Of a stretch of DNA of 18,244 bases, positions 7,374-14,150 are shown in pieces (position 1 is the stretch's first letter; each line of letters starts with the position of its first letter). This DNA comes from Undibacterium sp. Lineage in GTDB: Bacteria; Pseudomonadota; Gammaproteobacteria; Burkholderiales; Burkholderiaceae. Location of the stretch: NCBI GenBank assembly GCA_014376575.1, contig JACMRF010000138.1, positions 1 through 18,244 of the forward strand. The letters run 5' to 3'. The translations under genes were made by a program, and so were the position numbers. The notes under the pieces were generated by a model. The model saw only the letters and a list, made by a program, of their open reading frames with translations, searched no databases and was not told where the DNA came from.

Positions 7374-10058
7374 TCAATAGTTCACACCAACACGAATACC
7401 AAACATACGTGGTTCAACCGGTGCGACATTCATCTGTCCGCCGATACCCTGACCACGCCAATATGCAGCATGACTATCCGACAAATTACGTACAAATGCT
7501 TCTGCATGCCATTTATCATCAGGTGAATCGAGCCTGATAGACGCATCAGTAAGGGCATACGCTTTTTGGTATCTGCCGATATGATCGAATGTGTCATTGT
7601 AGACGTCAAAGTAAGCTTTATCACGCCAGTTGACCTTGACGTAAGGCGTCAAGGTGTAGCCACCATCAAGATCAAATTTCTGTGAGAAATTGAGCATGAA
7701 AGTACGCTTTGGTGCGTTCGCCAAATTATGGTTAGTCACATCATACAAACGTTTACCATTATCTGGACCCAGGCCTGTGAATACCGGAGCACAAGGTGTT
7801 TGACCTAACTCAACGCGGACTCCACAGTTATAACTGTCATCGTAGGAACCATAGTCATGGATCTTCGTGTCAAGCAAGGCTAAAGAACCGCCGACTTTGG
7901 CACCCTTCCAAGGCTTGTAATCCCATTCAACTTCGAGACCTTTGATCTTGGTATTACCAACGTTAATCGTACGCCATGTTTCATACACGTCACATTTTGC
8001 CTGGTCTAACGTACATGGTGTTGGCACGATATATTTGCTAACGAAATACGTGTTCGTCAACTGCTGGTCTTTATAGTTCATCATAAACGCGACAGCAGAA
8101 AAACTTAGACGATTTTCTAAAAACTTACCTTTGTAGCCAAACTCCAGATTGGTGACCAATTCAGGTTTGTAAGGCAGGAAAGTCTCAGTATTCGCTACGC
8201 CGCCAGCGCATACACGAGTAGCATCACCACCGCAAGCGAGTGTTCTATCGCCGAAACCACCTGCTTTGTAGCCGGTAGCCAATGCGGTATAAGCCATCTG
8301 GTTTTCAGTTACTTGTGTCTGCAAGCCTAAACGCCACGTCATTTTTCTCCATGAATCGGTATGATCGTTTTTGCTTGGTGCGCCATACAAGGCATAGTTT
8401 GCGACGCTGCCACCAGGACCATAGTTCAGGTCATTGCCCTGTGGCAGATGGTAACCAGGCGTGCCAGGTGTGCCTGGATCAAATTGACCATTGTAAAACG
8501 CCTTGGAGCCCCACCAGCCGCCAAGATTTAAACCATCTTTATCCGTCTTACTGTCAACGCTATAACGAATACCGGCTGTGGCCGTCCATGTTGGCAAGAA
8601 CTTCCAGTCAGCTTGCGCAAATGCCGCCTTGGCATCAACTTGACGGTTTGGCTGGTGATAAAACGCACCTGAAGCCAAACCAACGGGAGCACGATACAAA
8701 TCGACGACTTCATAATCAATCTGATTTTTTTCATGCATCCAGAACAAACCGGCTACATATTGCAAATCACCAAGACGTTGCTTCAACTGAAGTTCTTGTA
8801 CTGAAGAGACATATTTGGAATCAACTGTTTGCTGATACTGATCAGACAACGGCCATGTACCCCAGTTATTACCACCAGCGATTTTCGGATTATCTTGAGT
8901 GATCTGGAAAGGCAGCGCAGATTGATTGCCTTTATCGTTGTCATACAACTGGCTACGGCGTTGGTCAGCCAATGCGAAATTGTAGTCAAGACTGGTGTCT
9001 TTGTTCACATTCCAATTCACACCTGCACGCACGGTACGAATCTTCATGTCTGTTACGCCAGGGACATTAATGTCGAGGTCAAAACGCCCTCTTCCCGGAG
9101 CACATGCATACCTGGTACCAGCGGTAGACTCACAATCTTTGAAAGCGGTACCACCGGCGCCAGAATCCTGGAACTCTTCATAGGCAGCATTGAGCGTAAT
9201 GTCATTGCTCAGTTTGAATTTAGCAGCAAGACGCGCAGCCCATTCATCCTGATTGGTGTAATACTTGCTAGGGTCAACTTTTTTGTTCCAACGCTGCATA
9301 ACATCTGGAATACCATCAGGTATCCAGCCATGCGCAGGCGAATTGGCTTCGCTAAAATCTTGCTTTTGATTGGCGAAACCATCACGTGTTACCTTCATGA
9401 GCGCCGCACGAATCGCCAGCCTGTCGCTCAACTTGAAGTTTTGTATGACATTGAACTGCTTCTTATTATAGTTACCAAGTTCAAATTCAGCCTTGCCATA
9501 ATCACCCGAAAAATCAGGTTTTGCCGAAATAACATTGATACTGCCGCCGGTAGAATTGCGGCCAAACAAGGTACCTTGAGGTCCGCGTAACACTTCGACT
9601 TGTTCAACGTCGAACATCAGCGCTTGCGCACCTTGAGGCCGTGGTGAATACAGGCCATCGACGTGAAAGCCGACTGCAGGATCGCCAATTTCTGTTGTAT
9701 TGCTAGAAGTGATACCGCGTATCGTCACTTGAATCGCAGAATCGTTTGACTGAGTGATAGTGACGTTTGGAATTTCGTTAGCCAAATCTTTGGCACTAGT
9801 GACGCCCATGCGAGCCAGCTTTTCCTGGTCGAATGCAGTGACGGCCAAAGGCGTCTTAAGTAGCGAAGTAGAATAACGCGTCGCAGTTACCGTTATTTCC
9901 TGGACTTGATCAGACTCGGCTGCCTTTTTCTTTGGCGCTGCCTTCTCATTGGAACTTGGTGCATCAGCTTGCTGAGCATAGCCATGCATCGTCATCAGGC
10001 CACATGCGCTGGCAACAGCCAGACTCATGAGTTTCCTTTTTGTTTTTGGTTGGAACAT
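7374..10058 (-). CDS. TonB-dependent receptor
   Basis: 894 residues from the ATG at 10058, which has AAAGGAG 5 bases upstream; an in-frame GTG at 10088 is less likely. A signal peptide (MFQPKTKRKL, hydrophobic core, cleavage near HGYAQQ) is followed by a Lys-rich linker and a TonB-box-like QEITVTATR at about 54-61. The plug domain contains IPNVTITQS, VTIRGI, VDGLY and the signature VEVLRGPQGTLFGRNSTGG at about 155-172. About 700 residues of beta-barrel follow, ending in VGVNY with a C-terminal aromatic residue as expected for an outer-membrane barrel. It imports a substrate across the outer membrane using TonB-ExbBD energy. The gene is divergent from a secreted GH3 beta-glucosidase, and LacI-type operators lie in its promoter, so an oligosaccharide or glycoside ligand is the best inference. 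No SusD partner is present, as is usual in Proteobacteria. Confidence 0.95.
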   Translation of the reverse strand: MFQPKTKRKLMSLAVASACGLMTMHGYAQQADAPSSNEKAAPKKKAAESDQVQEITVTATRYSTSLLKTPLAVTAFDQEKLARMGVTSAKDLANEIPNVTITQSNDSAIQVTIRGITSSNTTEIGDPAVGFHVDGLYSPRPQGAQALMFDVEQVEVLRGPQGTLFGRNSTGGSINVISAKPDFSGDYGKAEFELGNYNKKQFNVIQNFKLSDRLAIRAALMKVTRDGFANQKQDFSEANSPAHGWIPDGIPDVMQRWNKKVDPSKYYTNQDEWAARLAAKFKLSNDITLNAAYEEFQDSGAGGTAFKDCESTAGTRYACAPGRGRFDLDINVPGVTDMKIRTVRAGVNWNVNKDTSLDYNFALADQRRSQLYDNDKGNQSALPFQITQDNPKIAGGNNWGTWPLSDQYQQTVDSKYVSSVQELQLKQRLGDLQYVAGLFWMHEKNQIDYEVVDLYRAPVGLASGAFYHQPNRQVDAKAAFAQADWKFLPTWTATAGIRYSVDSKTDKDGLNLGGWWGSKAFYNGQFDPGTPGTPGYHLPQGNDLNYGPGGSVANYALYGAPSKNDHTDSWRKMTWRLGLQTQVTENQMAYTALATGYKAGGFGDRTLACGGDATRVCAGGVANTETFLPYKPELVTNLEFGYKGKFLENRLSFSAVAFMMNYKDQQLTNTYFVSKYIVPTPCTLDQAKCDVYETWRTINVGNTKIKGLEVEWDYKPWKGAKVGGSLALLDTKIHDYGSYDDSYNCGVRVELGQTPCAPVFTGLGPDNGKRLYDVTNHNLANAPKRTFMLNFSQKFDLDGGYTLTPYVKVNWRDKAYFDVYNDTFDHIGRYQKAYALTDASIRLDSPDDKWHAEAFVRNLSDSHAAYWRGQGIGGQMNVAPVEPRMFGIRVGVNY

Positions 10059-10091
10059 TTGGTCTCCTTTTTTTGGGTATTTTGACACGAA

Positions 10092-10105
10092 CCGGTTTGC
10101 ACCGG
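10092..10105 (-). promoter_or_regulatory. Small hairpin with GNRA loop in the receptor's 5' untranslated leader
   Basis: Read on the minus strand, CCGGT-GCAA-ACCGG forms a 5-bp stem closed by a GNRA-type tetraloop, ending 33 bases before the receptor's start codon. It lies in a leader of about 250 bases if transcription starts near 10307. It could stabilise the leader or bind a protein; no known riboswitch is recognised. Confidence 0.3.
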
Positions 10106-10159
10106 CTATATGTCGCTTCTGGCACTACTTAATGCCTTACCTGCGTACCATGAAAGCCA

Positions 10160-10171
10160 GAAAGCGCTTTC
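10160..10171. promoter_or_regulatory. Second LacI-like palindrome GAAAGCGCTTTC in the receptor leader
   Basis: A perfect 12-bp palindrome with a central GCGC. Its form resembles LacI/GalR-family operators but differs from the TGGAAACGTTTCCA sites nearby. It lies about 105 bases before the receptor start codon, inside the presumed transcribed leader. Confidence 0.4.
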
Positions 10172-10265
10172 GAGTAACTGCAACTGACACATCATCTACT
10201 ACGGTCTTACTCACTCTCCACTACCTTTACAACAGTGCTATTTTCTCGTTTTACAACGGTGATCC

Positions 10266-10279
10266 AGAACACGTTTCCA
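10266..10279. promoter_or_regulatory. Weak extra LacI-type half-site
   Basis: AGAACACGTTTCCA has one perfect half (CGTTTCCA) and a degenerate left half. It lies next to the better site at 10286-10301, with centres about 21 bp apart, close to two helical turns. Confidence 0.35.
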
Positions 10280-10285
10280 CATTGC

Positions 10286-10301
10286 ATGGAATCGTTTCCA
10301 T
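10286..10301. promoter_or_regulatory. LacI-type operator downstream of the receptor promoter
   Basis: ATGGAATCGTTTCCAT differs from the perfect palindrome ATGGAAACGTTTCCAT at one base. It lies just downstream of the predicted start of receptor transcription, where a bound repressor would block RNA polymerase. Confidence 0.7.
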
Positions 10302-10313
10302 TTATTTTTGTAG

Positions 10314-10343
10314 AATATATCACTCATTAAAATTAAGTGTCAA
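10314..10343 (-). promoter_or_regulatory. Sigma70 promoter of the TonB-dependent receptor gene
   Basis: On the minus strand a perfect -35 TTGACA (10343-10338) is followed after 18 bases by TATATT (10319-10314). The predicted start is near 10307, giving a leader of about 250 bases. Operators flank it on both sides. Confidence 0.65.
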
Positions 10344-10351
10344 CTTTTTTT

Positions 10352-10365
10352 TGGAAACGTTCCCA
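10352..10365. promoter_or_regulatory. LacI-type operator upstream of the receptor promoter
   Basis: TGGAAACGTTCCCA differs from the perfect palindrome at one base. It lies just upstream of the receptor's -35 element. Its centre is 65 bp from the site at 10286-10301 and 210 bp (20 turns at 10.5 bp) from the perfect site at 10561-10576, so DNA looping is possible. Confidence 0.7.
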
Positions 10366-10520
10366 TGATTAGGTTAAATAGCAACACTTCTGAAAACACA
10401 CGCCTACATCACGATCCACTCAGTGCCCAAAATTGCAATGTCGCCGCCAGACAAACACCACATCTGCCGCACTGCATCATCGAAATTTTTCTCTTTTTCT
10501 TTTTAGAAGCGTGATTTCTG

Positions 10521-10549
10521 TTGACATGATTTTTATTATGCTGCAATCT
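10521..10549 (+). promoter_or_regulatory. Candidate promoter for the GH3 beta-glucosidase gene
   Basis: TTGACA at 10521-10526 is a perfect -35; the matching -10 after 17 bases is poor (CAATCT, 10544-10549). The perfect operator begins 12 bases further downstream, the usual place for LacI-type repression. The weak -10 leaves this uncertain. Confidence 0.4.
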
Positions 10550-10560
10550 TAGAAAAAACA

Positions 10561-10576
10561 ATGGAAACGTTTCCAT
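10561..10576. promoter_or_regulatory. Perfect LacI-type operator upstream of the GH3 gene
   Basis: ATGGAAACGTTTCCAT is a perfect 16-bp palindrome of the LacI/GalR operator form with a central CG. It lies about 100 bases upstream of the beta-glucosidase start codon. No LacI-family regulator gene is in this window. Confidence 0.8.
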
Positions 10577-10633
10577 AAAGCGGTGCTACATGCGAAAAAC
10601 TAACACCGCAAATATTTTCGTCATCAACTGCTC

Positions 10634-10660
10634 TTGACATCGTCCTAGACAGTTTTTAAT
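10634..10660 (+). promoter_or_regulatory. Alternative promoter close to the GH3 start
   Basis: A second perfect TTGACA (10634-10639) precedes TTTAAT (10655-10660; spacer 15) or TAATCC (spacer 17). Its start would fall within a few bases of the ATG at 10673, implying a nearly leaderless transcript or use of the in-frame ATG at 10685 or 10691. Confidence 0.3.
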
Positions 10661-10672
10661 CCAGCCAATCAA

Positions 10673-12949
10673 ATGAAAGATGCGATGAAGATGCTCTCAA
10701 AAAAACTAATGGTGCTTGCTGTCGCCTGCACTTTATCTGCTACGGCTGCCACGACCGCCTATGCTAACCCTGCCGAAAACCCGTCGTCCCTGTCAGCGAC
10801 ACCGTGGATGAATATCTCACTGAATGCCGATCAGCGTGCTGCCTTAGTACTCAAGGAAATGACGCAAGATGAAAAGCTCAAACTGGTCTTTGGTCATTTC
10901 GGCACAGACGCCGACTGGAAAAATCAGAAAAGACATCCATCCTCCATCCCCCATTCAGCTGGCTATGTAGAAGGTGTGCCACGCTTAGGGATACCGGCAC
11001 AGTTTCAGACTGATGCGGGCCTAGGCGTTGCATCCCAAGGCAGCGGACCTACGGCACGCGAAGGCACATCCCTGCCCTCCGGCCTTGCGACCGCCGCAAC
11101 CTGGAACCTGGCATTGGCCTACAAGGGCGGCGCCATGATTGGTTCTGAAGCGCGCGCAACCGGCTTTAATGTCATGCTCGCTGGCGGCGTCAATCTAATG
11201 AGGGAGCCACGCAACGGGCGCAATTTTGAGTATGCCGGTGAAGATCCATTGCTGGCAGGCTCTATCGTGGCGGCACAGATCAATGGCATACAATCTAATC
11301 ACCTCATCTCTACCCTTAAGCATTTTGCGATCAACGATCAGGAGACTGGTCGCTTTGTCCTTGATGCAAAAATCGATGATGCCAGTGCCCGCATGTCTGA
11401 TTTACTCGCAATGCAATTTGCTATTGAGAAATCTGATCCAGGCTCTGTCATGTGCGCCTACAACCGCGTGAACGGCGTGTATGCATGTGAAAACGATTAT
11501 TTACTCAATCAAGTATTGAAAACCGACTGGTCTTATCGTGGTTACGTCATGTCAGATTGGGGTGCCACGCATAGCACAGTGGCCGCCGCCAATAACGGAT
11601 TGGATCAGGAATCCGGTTGGATATTTGACGTCGCGCCTTATTTTTCTGGTTCTTTGAAAGAAAGTGTGGAAAACGGCTATGTAGCACAAGCCCGTCTGGA
11701 CAATATGTCGCATCGTATCTTACGCACCATGTTTGACAAGGGCGTGTTCGATTATCCTGTTTCCGCCATCGGCAAGATTGATTATGCAGCACATGCACTT
11801 GTCACCCAGAACGATGCGGAAGAAGCGATTGTTTTATTGAAGAATGATAAGAACTTGCTTCCCTTGAGTGCCACGATCAAAAAGATCGCCGTCATTGGCG
11901 GTCACGCTGACGTCGGTGTACTGTCTGGCGGAGGATCGTCTCAGGTTTATCCGAAAAACGGGTCCGCAGTCAAAGGATTGGAACCCAAAATTTGGCCTGG
12001 ACCGGTGGTTTATCACCCTTCGTCACCACTCGACGCAATCCAGCGTTATGCACCGCAAGCACAGGTCACTTATAACGCCGGTACAGATCACAAAGCAGCG
12101 GCAAAATTGGCTGCACAAGCCGATGTCGTCGTGGTATTTGCCACCCAATGGATAGGCGAGGCGCTCGACGCTACCACACTATCGCTACCATCCAACCAGG
12201 ATGCACTGATCGCGGCAGTCAATACCGCCAACCCCAAGACAGTTGTCGTTTTAGAGACTGGTGGGCCAGTCACTATGCCGTGGGTAGATCAAGTCAATTC
12301 AGTGCTTGAAGCATGGTACCCGGGCACCAGCGGTGGCGAGGCAATTGCACGCATTCTGTTTGGCAAGGTCAATCCATCAGGCCACCTTCCGGCGAGTTTC
12401 CCTGTGTCTGAAAAGCAGTTGCCGCGCCCGGTTCTCGACGGTGACCCAAGCAAACCAGATCAGCGTTTTAGCGTGAATTACCATGAAGGTGCAGCAGTTG
12501 GGTATAAATGGTACGACGTCAAAGGGATCAAGCCTTTATTCCCGTTCGGACATGGCCTGTCTTATACGCAGTTTTCTTATTCCGATCTCGCCAGCAATCT
12601 CAAAGATGGCAATGTATATGTCAGCTTCAAGGTGACCAATACAGGAAAAACCCTGGGTAAGGATGTGCCGCAAGTGTATGTATCACCATCATCAAGCAAA
12701 TGGGAGGCACCAAAACGCTTAGCCACGTGGGATAAAGTTGATCTACTTCCCGGCGAAACAAAATCTGTTGAACTAATGGTTGATTCCAGATTGTTAGGCA
12801 TGGTCGACAGCAAGACAAAAACCTGGCGTATTGCGGCCGATAGCTACAAGCTCATCCTTGCGCACGATGCTGGCGATATCAATGCAAGTTCAGTCAGTAT
12901 CACCCTGCCTGCACGCACCTTGAATTTACAGGGCAAGGACGTAAAATAG
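10673..12949 (+). CDS. Secreted GH3-family beta-glucosidase
   Basis: 758 residues, typical of a three-domain GH3 enzyme. A signal peptide (core LMVLAVACTLSATAATTAYA) leads to the N-terminal barrel domain (about 50-370), containing VPRLGIPAQFQTDAGLG, KHFAIND (216-222) and YVMSDWGATH, whose Asp295 is the expected nucleophile. The C-terminal alpha/beta domain begins near EAIVLLKNDKNLLPL (about 385). Glu496 in IGEALDATTLSLP aligns with the usual acid/base region. PFGHGLSYTQF (624-634) and a fibronectin-III-like domain close the protein. It should release glucose or related sugars from the non-reducing ends of beta-glycosides in the periplasm or outside the cell. It is divergent from the receptor and probably under the same LacI-type control. 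The start is uncertain: ATGs at 10673, 10685 and 10691 share the frame and none has a strong ribosome site. Exact substrate cannot be read. Confidence 0.95.
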   Translation: MKDAMKMLSKKLMVLAVACTLSATAATTAYANPAENPSSLSATPWMNISLNADQRAALVLKEMTQDEKLKLVFGHFGTDADWKNQKRHPSSIPHSAGYVEGVPRLGIPAQFQTDAGLGVASQGSGPTAREGTSLPSGLATAATWNLALAYKGGAMIGSEARATGFNVMLAGGVNLMREPRNGRNFEYAGEDPLLAGSIVAAQINGIQSNHLISTLKHFAINDQETGRFVLDAKIDDASARMSDLLAMQFAIEKSDPGSVMCAYNRVNGVYACENDYLLNQVLKTDWSYRGYVMSDWGATHSTVAAANNGLDQESGWIFDVAPYFSGSLKESVENGYVAQARLDNMSHRILRTMFDKGVFDYPVSAIGKIDYAAHALVTQNDAEEAIVLLKNDKNLLPLSATIKKIAVIGGHADVGVLSGGGSSQVYPKNGSAVKGLEPKIWPGPVVYHPSSPLDAIQRYAPQAQVTYNAGTDHKAAAKLAAQADVVVVFATQWIGEALDATTLSLPSNQDALIAAVNTANPKTVVVLETGGPVTMPWVDQVNSVLEAWYPGTSGGEAIARILFGKVNPSGHLPASFPVSEKQLPRPVLDGDPSKPDQRFSVNYHEGAAVGYKWYDVKGIKPLFPFGHGLSYTQFSYSDLASNLKDGNVYVSFKVTNTGKTLGKDVPQVYVSPSSSKWEAPKRLATWDKVDLLPGETKSVELMVDSRLLGMVDSKTKTWRIAADSYKLILAHDAGDINASSVSITLPARTLNLQGKDVK

Positions 12950-12986
12950 CAGTAAATGCGTTAAATGAAATAAGGAAGGCGGCGGC

Positions 12987-13021
12987 AGCAGAGCATAAAA
13001 TGCTACGGGATCAGCTCTGCT
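12987..13021 (+). terminator. Possible hairpin after the GH3 gene
   Basis: AGCAGAGC (12987-12994) pairs with GCTCTGCT (13014-13021), with a small inner GCAT/ATGC hairpin. No U-tract follows, so termination is doubtful and the downstream gene could be co-transcribed. Confidence 0.3.
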
Positions 13022-13040
13022 TAACAAACCACGGGCAAAA

Positions 13041-14150
13041 ATGACTCGAATGAAAATCCTTGCTGCCTTTCTTATTTCATTGTTTGCAGTACTGCTCGGC
13101 GCTTGTTCCAGCCCACCTCAGATCGGCAGAACGCAAACCCAAGCGCTACTCAACGACGCGCTGTTCTCACCGCCGACAGATAATGTCAATGTAGAAGAGG
13201 TGTTTTTTGTTAGCAAAGAGATGAGGCAATTTATTGCTTTCGATATTGCGGAACAATTACATATCAAAGGACTGAAATAAGGCCTGTTTGACGCTCTTTA
13301 CGGCGAAAGCAAACTCAAGATCGAATACGATACAAGCATCACGAAAAATTCCGCCCAGGCGTTTGCGACACGTTCTGGCAATTGCATGTCACTGGTATTG
13401 ATGACAGCCGCATTTGCCAAAGAAATCGGTTTGGAAGTTCAATACCAGAATGTAAAACTCAAACCAAGCTGGAGTCGAAATGGACCGCTGCTATTTAATG
13501 CCGGCCATATCAACGTCATTCTCCTGGAACGACACACGCCAAAAACTTTCTTCAGCGGCATAAGGCAACAAATGACGGTTGATTTTTTACCGCCAGAGAC
13601 TATGCGCCATCTCGCGACAGAAACCATTAGCGAGAAAACGGCGATCGCTATGTATATGAACAACCGCGCGGCAGAGTCGCTGGCGCAAGCCATGCTAGAC
13701 AACGCTTATTGGTGGGCACGTTCGCCAATAATGCAAGACCCGTTTTTAGTCAGCGCCTACAATACCTTAGGTGCCGTTTATCGATCCAATGGAAATCTGC
13801 AGGAAGCACAAAATGCCTTCATGTTCGCACTAGAACAAGACCCAAAAGACAGCAGTGTGATGCTTAATTTATCCTATACCTTAAGAGCACTTGGACGCAT
13901 TGATGAAGCGGAGCTTCTGGCCGAAAAAGTGGCGAAAGTACGCCCACATCAAGCCTATTATTTTTTTGGCGTGAGACAGCAAGCGATGAAGGAAAAAAAA
14001 TATAGCGCAGCAAAAAATTTTTTCAATCAAAAACTCGACTCTGCCCCGGAAAATCCAGAGTTTCACTTCTGGCTTGCCAATGCTTTACTTCAATTAAATG
14101 AGCTTAAATCAGCTGAGCGTTCTATCTTGCTAGCAATCCGATACAGTACA
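13041..14150 (+). pseudogene. Transglutaminase-like/TPR lipoprotein gene with one premature stop, fused to isoamylase
   Basis: The product starts with a lipoprotein signal (FLISLFAVLLGACSS, lipid-anchored Cys22). After codon 79 a TAA (13278-13280) interrupts it, and the same frame resumes with GLFDALYGESKLKIEYD. A transglutaminase-like core follows, with the expected Cys in ATRSGNC (residue 115 counting through the stop) and His in GHINVILL (156). Tetratricopeptide repeats then run from about residue 236 (TLGAVYRSNGNLQEAQNAF, LNLSYTLRALGRIDEAELL, FWLANALLQLNELKSAE). Near 14150, after LLAIRYST, the frame passes straight into isoamylase sequence, so the natural C-terminus is missing. An internal ATG at 13386 would start a cytoplasmic fragment beginning just after the catalytic Cys. 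Either the gene is dead or the truncated lipoprotein (79 residues) is all that is made. A peptidase or cross-linking role cannot be inferred further. Confidence 0.75.

Noticed and set aside
8829..9590. 253-codon plus-strand open frame inside the receptor gene
   Set aside because: It is antisense to a well-supported receptor barrel, and its translation has no recognisable family character.
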